A stretch of 64,000 nt of DNA from Lepturacanthus savala (lineage: Eukaryota; Chordata; Actinopteri; Scombriformes; Trichiuridae): the NCBI GenBank assembly GCA_030544235.1, contig CM060472.1:16923654-16987653 (forward strand). Reading direction: 5' to 3'. Positions 13,595 to 24,914 of this stretch are shown here, piece by piece; the first letter of the stretch is position 1, and the number at the start of each line of letters is the position of its first letter. A program made the position numbers and the translations under genes. The notes below the pieces were generated by a model that ran no database searches, had not been told where the DNA came from, and worked only from the letters and a program-made list of their open reading frames with translations.

Positions 13595-13745
13595 TCATGG
13601 TTTGTTCCAACCAAGCAGTAACACACCTGATTCTACTAATTAAGGTCCTGATGGTTGATTAGTAGAATCAGGTGTTATTTCTTGTTTGGAACAAAAACCC
13701 TGAGCTAGGTATCTCTATAGAACCAGGGTTGCCTACCCCTGACAT
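13595..13745. mobile_element. Palindromic MITE, copy 1
   Basis: The arms at 13601-13640 and 13659-13696 are inverted copies of each other, centred on TTCTACTAAT / ATTAGTAGAA. The outer edge reads AACCAGGGTTGCCTACCCCT, typical of fish hAT-like palindromic MITEs. Related copies are at 31090-31235 and 58788-58976. Confidence 0.75.
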
Positions 13746-14392
13746 AGAGGTTTAATCAGGGAAATGTATGTTTCTTATATCAAGAAGCTGATTTATGACA
13801 CATTAGCACTTCCTGTTTTAAAGCGTAAATAAACAAAGATTCTGGCTTTGTGTCCTCCTGCCCGACTCCGCAACCCCTCATCCCACAGATCCCTCCAAAT
13901 CCAGCTGGAGGACGTGTTTGTGTGTTTGGTTCTCAGGGACGTGGATGTGAGCGCTGGTGGACGGCCTCTCTACTGTGTTTGTTCTTCATTTACTCTCAAG
14001 GGAGGAAATTAACGGTGGAACTTTAAGGGATCAGAGGTCAGAACTGGGTTAAAAGACAAGCCTTTATTACAACATTACACACTAAAATAACACATCTGTA
14101 AATCACTTCTTTCAAAAACGTCCTCACAACATCTTGTCTTTAATTTACAACGATGTCCCCGCTTTGCTAAATGTGGAAAAAATATATAAATATAATAAAA
14201 ACATCCAAAATCATTTATGTATTTGCTTAGAAACGTCTCAACTTCCCGTTAACCGTCTTCATTTTCTGAAGATGCCCTAACCTTTCCCAAAATATATTCT
14301 GTTCCTGAAAAAAGGAAAAAAGAAAAATGTTGTCACTTAAAAAAAAATGCTTTCAAAAATATCTTCAGTGTCCAAACATGTCTAAATATTTG

Positions 14393-14394
<2 letters not shown>
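13746..14394. other. Non-coding DNA, no gene seen
   Basis: Unique-looking sequence without recognisable exons or repeats. Confidence 0.5.
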
Positions 14395-14482
<88 letters not shown>

Positions 14483-14496
14483 GTGTGTGTGTGTGT
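14395..14496. repeat. (GT)n microsatellite, about 100 bp
   Basis: Nearly pure GT dinucleotide array with one GC interruption near the 3' end. It creates spurious open frames of V/C or T/H on both strands. Confidence 0.98.
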
Positions 14497-14699
14497 TCTT
14501 GAGGTCCTGAGAACCAGCAGATCTGAGCACCAGGGTCAGAGGGTTCTGCCCAGGGGATAGATCAGCTCACAAACTCTGAGAGGAGTGAGACCTCCTGTCA
14601 GACACCAGCGACATGCTTTGCAAAAAAAATGATAACTATTGGTCATGGGGAGTTACTTATTTCTCTTACATAACTGATCCATTGATCCCGTTTGATGTT

Positions 14700-15170
14700 T
14701 GTCACATTTAAATTTAATTTAAAAACAAGTGACCACAAAATGTAGTTTTTTGTAGATTGTTATAATTAATGGAGAACCAAATCCAAACCGACGCGGCCCC
14801 GTGTGAAAAAGTGATTGTCCATTAAAACTAATAACTGCTCGGGCCCTTAGCAGCAATAACTGCAATCAACTGCAATCTTGTAATGAGTCTCTCACAGAGC
14901 CGTGGAGGAAATTTGGCCCAGTAGACCACTCCAAAGTCTTCATTTTGTTTTTCTTCAGCCATTCAGAGGTGGACTTGCTGGTGTGTTTTGGATCATTCTC
15001 CTTCAGGATTTTTTGGTAGATCCATTGATCACAGCGAATCTTCCAGGTCCTGAAACAGCAAAACAGCCTATGCCATCATATTTTACTGTTGGTTTTTTTC
15101 ATTGCAGCGTTGCTTTTTCACCAGATGTAATAGGAAACACACCTTATTTCATTTTTTATCTTAAACAGAG
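14700..15170 (-). mobile_element. Degenerate Tc1-like transposon (relic B)
   Basis: The left edge holds GTGTGAAAAAGTGATTG, typical of a second fish Tc1 family. Text at 14930-15160 corresponds on the minus strand to the transposase core region (around KDPNHTSKSTS and the preceding segment in shadow frames). Much of the coding region is deleted. It is distinct from relic A and from the 28-kb element, so at least three Tc1 families left traces here. Confidence 0.7.
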
Positions 15171-16155
15171 TCCCTTGAGGTGACCAAAGTGGAAGAACTT
15201 CCTCTGACCTTCGCCGTCAGGACCTTTGACCTTCATGTTGATGAAAAACAGGACGTAGAACGCTGTAAAAAATGTACCTGCTGTAAAACTTGTACAGAGA
15301 GAGACAGAGAGAGAAAACAATGACAATAATTAATTAATTCATAGTCATTTTTAGATTTGAATCTTTCCATCCATGTAATAAAAATAAATGTCATTCTTCT
15401 ATCCTCCATCTTTTCCTCCAGTCTCTTCTTCTCTTCCCGCCATTCCCACGTTCTCAGCCTCTATTATATGTGACCTCTGACCTGAGGCAGATTTGTGATA
15501 TTTCCATGGCGACCTCGTCGCCCTGACACTATGACAGGAAGAGAGCATCTGTGAGTAGACTTCCAGATTTTATTTCAAATACATATGCACACACATACAC
15601 ACACATGCACAGCAAAAATGGTGGTTGAAAAAAAAAAGTCTCACGTGGAAAAACAAGGGCTCTTTGGAAAACAACGATTCTGTATTTTAACAAGAAAATA
15701 TAATAAAATATCTCCAATATTTCAGAGGTCATGACATTTTAAACACTGCAGGATATTTGAGATCACAGACGACCCTGTGTGTCTCAGAGGGTTAACGAGG
15801 ATGGAATGAAGTTTTCCAAACGCTTCGGTTACACTGAACAAAGGTTTGTGTGAGGATGAAAGGCCGAATCTAAAACATCCCTGTGTACATGTGGAGATGT
15901 GCAACAATGACAAAGGTGAGCTATATTTAGGTCACCAAATCCATATTTCCAGTTATTTTGGTGAGAGTAACTTAAAAGCAATGCAATAGTAGTGTAATGC
16001 CTTACATTTTAAATACAGTGATACTGTAATGTAATGAATTACTTTGAAATGACAGTAATAAATAGCGATTACTGGAAGCTACTACTGGCATTCAACCAGT
16101 GTCTACTGGTTCATAGACAGTGCTACTAAGGTTTCAGACACAGCTCTAGTATTTT
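15171..16155. other. Non-coding DNA, no gene seen
   Basis: Mixed unique sequence with a short ACAC-rich patch near 15585-15612 and an A-run at 15628. Nothing assignable. Confidence 0.5.
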
Positions 16156-16157
16156 GT

Positions 16158-16405
16158 TCTATCAGCTCCAAGTGTTAACTCCAATCAGCTCCCAGTGTTT
16201 CCTTCTTTGGCTCAGAGTGTTTCCACCTATCAGCTCCGAGCGTTTCCTCCAATCAGTTCCCAGCGTTTGCACCTATCAGCTCCTAGCGTTAAGACCTATC
16301 AGGTCCTATTTTTTCCTCCTATCAGTTCTCAGTGTTAACTCCAATCGACTTCTGTGTTTCCATTGATCAACTCTTCGTGTTTCCTCCTCCTATCTGCTCC
16401 TGATA
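16158..16405. repeat. 23-bp minisatellite
   Basis: Units of about 23 bases with the core ATCAGCTCCCAGTGTTTCC repeat roughly ten times with substitutions. Two further units (TATCGGCTCCCAGTGTTTCC and the next) reappear at about 16755-16800, so the array is interrupted by about 350 bases of unrelated sequence. Confidence 0.85.
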
Positions 16406-16809
16406 GGCCCATTCGACATGCTCCATCATGTGTTGTTTTCTTTTTATAGGTTGCCTTTCTTTGTCCATTTTTGTATTATTTCTTGTTTTATTATACATAT
16501 TTATAGCACAAGACTGGTAACCACTAACTAAATAAAGCTAAATAACAGAGCCTTAACTATCCGTCTTCTGACAACTACAAGTACAGACATATGGATCAAA
16601 CAGGATGTGAATACATCTGTGACTTCCTGTATATTCTGCTTTGAAGGCGGCTGGATAACGTCCAACTTCACGGGCAGTTTGTCGTCGCCGCCCCCTGCTG
16701 CTGCCGCCTGCTGCCTTCTAGTTTCCAGGCAAGGTGCAGACAAGCCAATTGTTACCGCCTATCGGCTCCCAGTGTTTCCTCTAATCGACTCCCGGTGTAA
16801 CGATTTAGA

Positions 16810-18010
16810 CATGAAAAAATGTCCTCTAGGGTGTCTGTCAAGTGACTAACAGACCCTCTAGGGTGCCCTTCCAATGACTAAACACAATGAATGTCCTCTA
16901 GGGTGTCCATCCAGGGATTAACATTATAAAATGTCCTGAAGGGTGCTCTTCCAGGGTCTAAATGTGATAAAAATGTCCTCTAGGATGTCCTTCCAGTAAC
17001 TAACAGGATACAATTGTCCTCTAGGAATCCCTTCCATTGACTAACAGGATACAATTGTCCTCTAGGATGCCCTTCCATTGACTAACAGGATACAATTGTC
17101 CTCTAGGATGCCCTTCCATTGACTAACAGGATACAATTGTCCTCTAGGATGTCCTTCCAGTAACTAACAGGACACAATTGTCCTCTAGGAATCTCTTCCA
17201 TTGACAAACAGGATACAATTGTCCTCTAGGAATCCCTTCCATTGACTAATGGGATACAATTGTCCTCTAGGATGCCCTTCCAGTGTCTAAATGTGATAAA
17301 ATTTTCCTCTACGATGCCCTTCCAGTAATTAATAGGATAAAATTGTCCTCTAGGATGCCCTTCCATTGACTAACGGGATACAATTGTCCTCTAGGATGTC
17401 CTTTCATGGTCTAAATGTGATAAAATGTCCTCTAGGATGCCCTTCCATTGACTAACAGGACACAATTGTCCTCTAGGATGCCCTTGCATTGACTAACGGG
17501 ATACAATTGTCCTCTAGGAATCCCTTCCATTGACTAATGGGATACAATTGTCCTCTAGGATGCCCTTCCAGTGTCTAAATGTGATAAAATTTTCCTCTAC
17601 GATGCCCTTCCAGTAATTAATAGGATAAAATTGTCCTCTAGGATGCCCTTCCATTGACTATCAAGATTAAATGTCCTCTAGGATGCCCTTCCATTGACTA
17701 TCAAGATTAAATGTCCTCTAGGATGCCCTTCCAGTGTCTAAATGTGATAAAATTTTCCTTTAGGATGCCCTTCCAGTAATTAACAGGATAAAATTGTCCT
17801 CTAGGATGCCCTTCCATTGACTAACAGGATACAATTGTCCTCTAGGATGCCCTTCCATTGACTAACAGGATACAATTGTCCTCTAGGATGCCCTTCCATT
17901 GACTAACAGGATACAATTGTCCTCTAGGATGCCCTTCCATTGACTAAACATAAAACAATATCGACTCAAGTCTCCATTTAATGACTAAACATGATAAAAA
18001 TGTCCTCTCA
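16810..18010. repeat. 41-bp minisatellite array
   Basis: About 29 units of 41 bases, each with GTCCTCTAGGATGCCCTTCC followed by ATTGACTAACAGGATACAAT or a variant AGTGTCTAAATGTGATAAAA. Variants come in blocks and whole blocks are repeated (for example 17220-17340 and 17510-17640), showing multi-unit duplication. The same unit in reverse orientation occurs in lectin intron 3 at 58361-58640 and 59495-59650. Confidence 0.95.
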
Positions 18011-18490
18011 AGCAAGCAAACAAACACAATCACATTTGTGGCCTTTTTGTCTGATTAGATATGGTCAATAAGTGTTTTTATTATTCATGAGAAGGACGCG
18101 CTGCCTGTGTTTTGTCGGTTTTACAGAAAATCACACAAGCCGCATGAGTGGAAACACAAACCCTCTGCATGCTGTCATGATGAAGGCAGACAGAATGAGC
18201 ACTAATCCCGCAATTTGTGTTTGTTTAGACCAAGACTGGCAAACAGCCTCCAAGGCCTCCAACCTGCAGTTTTATTTGATTATGGAGAGAACAAAGAGGC
18301 AGAGAGATGAAGAGATGGTCACCACAGTGGGTGACTGATTCATATTCTCTGATGATGTTTATGTTTGTTGAAGCATGTTAAATTAGGGAATATGTTCACT
18401 GTGGAACGTGAAGGTTAAAGAAACGGGAATAAGCAGGTATAGAAAACATTATGAGCTTGATGTAGTTAAAGTATTACAGTAAAAGTACAT
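18011..18490. other. Non-coding, low-repeat sequence
   Basis: About 18030-18340 is unique-looking, with TGATTAGATATGG and TTATTATTCATGAG motifs. It is a weak candidate for a conserved non-coding element. No exon seen. Confidence 0.35.
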
Positions 18491-18492
18491 TG

Positions 18493-19012
18493 TACAGCTC
18501 TGGAAAAAAATAATAAGAAACCAGTGCATTTTTTTCTGAAATCTGAAATCTCTACATGTATTCCAGCCATTCCATTCCAGTGTCTGTTGAATTCCAACAC
18601 ATGAAACACCTCATTCTGCTTAAAGAGGAACCAGGAGTGGAATAAAGTCACCAAGAACAATGGTAAAGACTGTGGAGAGCATGACAACTGGGATTAAAAT
18701 AAGTGTTATTGCACTAAATATTGATTTCTGAACTCTTTAAACATTAGTATTATGTTGTTCTGAAATGAATTTGACCTTGTATTTTTCTATTGTTTGAGGT
18801 CTGGAAACATTGTATCTTTTTTGTTATTTTGACCATTTTCTGCAAATAAATGCTCTAAACGATAATGTTTTTATTTGTAATTTGGGGGAAATGTCAGTAG
18901 TTTCTAGACTCAAACAAAAATGTTCATTTTGCCCAAATACATGTCTATAAGTATTAAAATCAGAAAAAATGATAATTTTGCAGTGGTCTCTTATTTCTTT
19001 TACAGAGCTGTA
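18493..19012. mobile_element. Non-autonomous Tc1-type element, 520 bp
   Basis: It begins TACAGCTCTGG and ends with the inverse (CAGAGCTGTA), with terminal repeats of about 33 bases at 18493-18527 and 18979-19012 that match with a few differences. TA at both edges fits Tc1/mariner insertion. The inner sequence, including GCAAATAAATGCTCTAAA, belongs to a known fish Tc1 family, but no transposase remains. A related fragment lies at 29935-30255. Confidence 0.8.
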
Positions 19013-19334
19013 GTTAAAGTACTGCAGTAAAATACATATATTATTCTTGTTGCTGTACAGATGTTGGAGTCCCGCCAGTCGTGCGACTTCCAAACATCGC
19101 AGACGCCCATTTTTTTTTTTTTTTTTAAAGGTAGCAAAGTCTGAGAGCCTCATAAATCTGGTGAATGACAAGCAGCAAATCCGTTGACCTCATCCATCAC
19201 TTAAAGGTCAGCAGAGTGACTCTCTGGAAGTCAACATCTACAGCCGCGACAGGACGGAAAGCCGTGAGTAATGACATCTGCTGCAGAACAAAGTAGACAC
19301 ATTACCAGGAGGTGTGCTGAGGACATGAGCATCT
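19013..19334. other. Non-coding spacer with T-run
   Basis: A T-run lies at about 19111-19126. No gene seen. Confidence 0.5.
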
Positions 19335-20385
19335 AAATCACATCTGGACTCTGTGTTGGACTTATACAGAAGTCTAAATTACATCTGGACTCTGTGTTGG
19401 ACTTATACAGGGGTCTAAATCACATCTGGACTCTGTGTTGGACTTATACAGAAGTCTAAATTACATCTGGACTCTGTGTTGGACTTATACAGGGGTCTAA
19501 ATCACATCTGGACTCTGTGTTGGACTTATACAGGAGTCTAAATCACATCTGGACTCATCTAAATCACATCTGGACTCTGTGTTGGACTTATACAGAAGTC
19601 TAAATTACATCTGGACTCTGTGTTGGACTTATACAGGAGTCTAAATCACATCTGGACTCATCTAAATCACATCTGGACTCATCTAAATCACATCTGGACT
19701 CTGTGTTGGACTTATACAGAAGTCTAAATTACATCTGGACTCTGTGTTGGACTTATACAGGAGTCTAAATCACATCTGGACTCATCTAAATCACATCTGG
19801 ACTCTGTGTTGGACTTATACAGGGGTCTAAATCACATCTGGACTCTGTGTTGGACTTATACAGGAGTCTAAATCACATCTGGACTCATCTAAATCACATC
19901 TGGACTCTGTGTTGGACTTATACAGGAGTCTAAATCACATCTGGACTCATCTAAATCACATCTGGACTCTGTGTTGGACTTATACAGGAGTCTAAATCAC
20001 ATCTGGACTCATCTAAATCACATCTGGACTCTGTGTTGGACTTAGACAGAAGTCTAAATCACATCTGGACTCTGTTTTGGACTTATACAGGAGTCTAAAT
20101 CACATCTGGACTCTGTGTTGGACTTATACAGAAGTCTAAATCACATCTGGACTCTGTGTTGGACTTATACAGGGGTCTAAATCACATCTGGATTCATCTA
20201 AATTACATCTGGACTCTGTGTTGGACTTATACAGGAGTCTAAATTACATCTGGACTCTGTGTTGGACTTATACAGAAGTCTAAATCACATCTGGACTCAT
20301 CTAAATCACATGTGGACTCATCAAAATCACATCTAGACTCTGTTTGGCTTATATAAAAGTCTAAACCACATCTGGACTGTGGAGG
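19335..20385. repeat. 41/21-bp composite minisatellite
   Basis: The long unit of 41 bases is TCTAAATCACATCTGGACTC followed by TGTGTTGGACTTATACAGGAG-type sequence. A short unit of about 21 bases repeats only the first half (TCTAAATCACATCTGGACTC plus A). Long and short units are mixed in recurring patterns. Variation at a few sites (AAG, GGG or GAG before TCT; C or T in the TCAC/TTAC word) marks subtypes. The sequence is unrelated to the 41-bp array at 16.8 kb. Confidence 0.95.
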
Positions 20386-21194
20386 TCTTAAATCCTTATG
20401 TGAGACAGAAACATTTATTGTGATACAACTTTGATTTTTTTTTATAAATCCTAACTAACAAGATGAAAATAATGAAAATGATGAGAGAGATGCAGTAAAT
20501 CATCTTTTATTACGATTGGATTAATCAGACTGAACGCTGCTCACTAATGAGGAACACACACATTCTCACACGGACACACACACTCGAGGTCTGATCAATG
20601 CTGGCTTATTAAAGAAGTATTGATTGAGCAAATAAAAGGTTGAATTAATCAGTAAGCAGCTGATCGACCCTGAACCAGATTCATGTTCCTGATCAATAAC
20701 ACACAGCAGAGCTGCTGTTAAATAGCCAGACACTTCATGTCCTCATCAATAACCTGCTGCTAACTGACTAATAAACTGGTAGAAACTTGCTAGCCTAGCA
20801 ACGCTAATGCTACAAACAACCCAGAATGCATCACAAAGATGTGAAAGAGAAAGATGTGATGTCGTCAACACGTAACTGCTTAGTTCTCAAGCATGAAACG
20901 AGTGGCCTGATCAATACCCGCTGATCAATTCCTGCTTCCTTCCCTGCACATTAAGCCATTACTCTGCATAACATTAAAGTCTAACAGCTGCAGTTTCACA
21001 GTCTAATCACATTTATAATTCATAATTAATCTGGAATGAAATCCAATCAGAATGATCATCTCACACACAGGAAAAACAATCCACTTAAATGAAAGTGAAA
21101 TTAACTATCAATGTTCAAACGATGTGAAATCTCATGAATGCATATTTCTTCATCACTGAATTCCTGCCAGTCTTTACTTTTTCCCCTCAAATGC

Positions 21195-21246
<52 letters not shown>

Positions 21247-21460
21247 CCTGCAGCTGATCCGATTCATTTTTTCCTTACTGGACCCTCCATTCAATGTTCA
21301 TAAGACACTGTTAATGTAATGTTCCATGAACATGGTTAATGGGCTATTATATTGCTAATTTACCAGTGATAAAAGTGCTTCTATACTCTCTATATGTTCC
21401 AGCTTAGCATTACAGTTGTTTACTCATGTTCTCTCCAAATTTTACACCTGGTCAGTTTCT
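20386..21460. other. Non-coding DNA with a (CA)n tract
   Basis: About 20490-21060 is unique-looking and rich in TGATCAAT and ATTAATC words; it might contain conserved regulatory sequence. A (AC)n tract lies at 21197-21244. No exon recognised. Confidence 0.4.
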
Positions 21461-21469
21461 ATTATCAAT

Positions 21470-22750
21470 TTTATTTAATTATTTTATTTATATAGTGACA
21501 CAGCTTCTATAATAACTCTGTATTTTAATAGTAAAACATTCTTCTATGCTTCTATAATAACGCAGTTTTATAATAGTTCATATAGTAACACAGATTCTGT
21601 AGTAACAATGTTTCTATAGTCACACAAAACACAGTTTGTAGAATAGTTTCTATAGTAACAGAGCTTCTTTAATAACAAAGTTTGTAAATTAGTTTCTATA
21701 GTAACAGAGATTCTGTGATACTTCATATAGAAACAGATTCTGTAGTAACAATGTTTCTATAGTAACACATAACACAGTTTATATTAGTTTCTATAGTAAC
21801 AGCTTCGTTAATAACACAGTTTGTATAATAGTTTCTATAGTAACACATAACACAGTTTATATTAGTTTCTATAGTAACAGCTTCATTAATAACACAGTTT
21901 GTATAATAGTTTCTATAGTAACACATAACAGTTTATATTAGTTTCTATAGTAACAGCTTCGTTAATAACACAGTTTGTATAATAGTTTCTATAGTAACAC
22001 GTAACAGTTTATATTAGTTTCTATAGTAACAGCTTCGTTAATAACACAGTTTGTATAATGGTTTCTATAGTAACAGCTTCGTTAATAACACAGTCTGTAT
22101 AATAGTTTCTATAGTAACACATAACAGTTTATATTAGTTTCTATAGTAACAGCTTCGTTAATAACACAGTTTGTATAATAGTTTCTATAGTAACACATAA
22201 CAGTTTATATTAGTTTCTATAGTAACAGCTTCGTTAATAACACAGTTTGCATAATAGTTTCTATAGTAACACATAACACAGTTTATATTAGTTTCTATAG
22301 TAACAGCTTCGTTAATAACACAGTTTGTATAATGGTTTCTATAGTAACAGAGCTTCATTAATAACACAGTTTGTATAATAGTTTCTATAGTAACACATAA
22401 CAGTTTATATTAGTTTCTATAGTAACAGCTTCGTTAATAACACAGTTTGCATAATAGTTTCTATAGTAACACATAACACAGTTTATATTAGTTTCTATAG
22501 TAACAGCTTCGTTAATAACACAGTTTGTATAATGGTTTCTATAGTAACAGAGCTTCATTAATAACACAGTTTGTATAATAGTTTCTATAGTAACACATAA
22601 CAGTTTATATTAGTTTCTATAGTAACAGCCAGTTAATAACACAGTTTGTATAATGGTTTCTATAGTAACAGCTTCATTAATAACACAGTTTGTATAATAG
22701 TTTCCATAGTAACACAGCTTCTATAACAACACAGCTTTTATAGTGGAGTT
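21470..22750. repeat. AT-rich minisatellite with about 76-bp higher-order unit
   Basis: The basic words GTTTCTATAGTAACA and TTAATAACACAGTTTGTATA alternate. In the middle a higher-order unit of about 76 bases recurs many times with small changes, and longer blocks are duplicated exactly (compare 22185-22380 with 22385-22580). Both edges are degenerate. Related decayed words recur at about 23720-23820. The minus frames open across it (NCVINEAVTIETN repeats) are by-products. Confidence 0.95.
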
Positions 22751-24100
22751 TCTATCATAACCGATTCTATAGAAAAAGTTTCAATAATAGAACTAATGGT
22801 TGTTTTCTTTTATCACAGACATATTGGAGATGTTTTTACCTGACATGTTTCGACAGTAGCTTCTATCTTCTTTAGAGGGTCAAACACAAGATGGAGTTTT
22901 ATGTGACGTGTTTTTATCAGCTGATGTTATGGAGGTGTGTGGAATCATATAGACCCTGTTCATCATCCGTACTCTTTCTTATCTCAATCGCTTCTTTAAT
23001 CCAGCATATTGCGTGGTATCGATCGCTTCCTGTTTTATGATTCTGGTGTCGTCCCGGTCCATGATGTGATTTTCCCTTTTGTAGTAGTCTGTTGTGGCAG
23101 ATTTTAGGTTTTCTTTCTTGTCTTTTATTTCTCATTTGTCTCTGTGCTGTTTCTCCTTTTTAAATTCCTTTTTTTCTTCGTGTAATGAAGCTCCTGTTGC
23201 AGGGCTGACCCCAAAAAATCGAAGCTTCGTGGTGAATGGATCATAAAGTCTGTGCACTTTACATAGACTAGTTGACACCATCTGCAACCAATATGTCAAA
23301 GAAGTCAAGTGTCTGGAACAAATTTAACTCAACTTAACTTGACTTGAGGTCTTTTTTTATCCTCTAATAATCGATTCTCAGACTATGGTAATGGGGTCAG
23401 CCCTGATTTGTTGTGTTTGTTGATTTTATCCTCGGAGTGAACTCCTTGGATGCATTGGGTGACTCCTCTGATGTACGGTAGCATCACCACTGTCCTGCTT
23501 TAATATAGAATAGAATTCAGACAATATATAATCAACCTTTTTTACTGAACGTGAACAGAGAAGAAGAAGCTATATAGAGGATAGTAGATGATAAGACACA
23601 TAGTGCTTTTATAACTTCATGAGGACAATATTGGGACAAATTCAATATATATTATTTCCACTTATTTTGCCACAAACAAAAAACGTTGAACGTGTATTGT
23701 TACGTAATAATGTGTCTACAGTACACAGTTTCTATAGTAGCATAGCTTATATAATAAGTTGTATAGTAACAGCTATTAAATTAACATAGTTTCTACAGTA
23801 ACAGGTTCTGTAGTAGTTTCTCTTTTTTTTTTTTTAGAAGAAGAAGAAAGAAACTTGTTAATGTTAAACGTGTTATTTCTCACCACAGAGACAGTTTTTC
23901 CTTGTCGGTGATAACATGGACTGATAACTGTTAGCGTGTCTCTGTGCTGACTCTGCATCTCCGTTCGTTTTCTAATTTCAATCTCTATGAAATTCCCTTT
24001 CCTTTTTTTATTTGATCCTCCGTATTAGAAATCAAAAAAGTCCTGAAGTTCTGATAATAATGATATAGTTATGAATGAGCAAGAGGGTGGGGGACAATTA
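22751..24100. other. Non-coding DNA beyond the array
   Basis: No gene recognised. About 23700-23830 holds a decayed outlier of the preceding array. An A/T-run lies near 23821-23835. The minus frame at 22917-23135 has no recognisable domain. Confidence 0.45.
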
Positions 24101-24106
24101 CCTTTG

Positions 24107-24232
24107 TTGAAGACCAGCGTAGTTAAGACTAGGCCTATTGGTGCACCCGATACAAGGTCCTTCCCAAAGACCGGCTCAGCTGGACCAGGCTTAGCGAAGA
24201 CCAGTTGGTGCAAACCGATGTAAAGTCTTCAA
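24107..24232. mobile_element. Possible short MITE
   Basis: The word TTGAAGAC at 24107-24114 is matched by its inverse GTCTTCAA at 24225-24232. The interior has further imperfect inverted words around AAGACCAG. This could be a 126-bp MITE; no target duplication is evident. Confidence 0.3.
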
Positions 24233-24239
24233 CGCCGGA

Positions 24240-24879
24240 GGATGTCTGTTCCCATCACTTTCTCTCGACCGCTGCTGACAGGTGATAATTACAACTTCCT
24301 GTCACCCCCGTTCTTCTTCTGCTGTGTGTTATTAAAGTGAGACTTGATAATTAGCTTTCAGTCTTCCCACAGCTCTCGTCTCTCTTCTGTGTTTTCATTT
24401 TCTTTTCTTTTTTTTTCTTCTCTTGATGTTACCGAGACTTCTCCCGAGGTTTTGACTTGCAAATTAGACTTCCAGTCACGGCCTCCCACTGAGGGCTTCT
24501 GGGTAACGCGGTTCAAAAAGAGGCGGAGGTGACGGGAGTGAAGGCTATCCTGGTCATGCAGGACACATGAATCCATATTTGTTCGGATCAGTTTAAATTC
24601 AATTTTATCATCATGTGATCTCATTGGTTCTATGATCTCAGATTGTTTAATGCTGTAAAAATGAATGTTCTCATAATGACACAATGCCAAAGTTACTGAA
24701 CCATAACGCAACGATGCACTGTTACTATGGTAACAGACGTGTCACTTATTTTGGTACCATGATGACATCATCATACCAGTAGTTTAATAAAGATGTTAAC
24801 ATTATACTATTCATGCTGCCATGAATACATCACATTCTATCGTGACCTTAGCTCATGTTTGTTTCTCTTCAGAGCTGAA

Positions 24880-24914
<35 letters not shown>

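Noticed and set aside
16810..22750. CRISPR-like repeat arrays
   Set aside because: Units are contiguous with no unique spacers, and the DNA is plainly eukaryotic; these are minisatellites.
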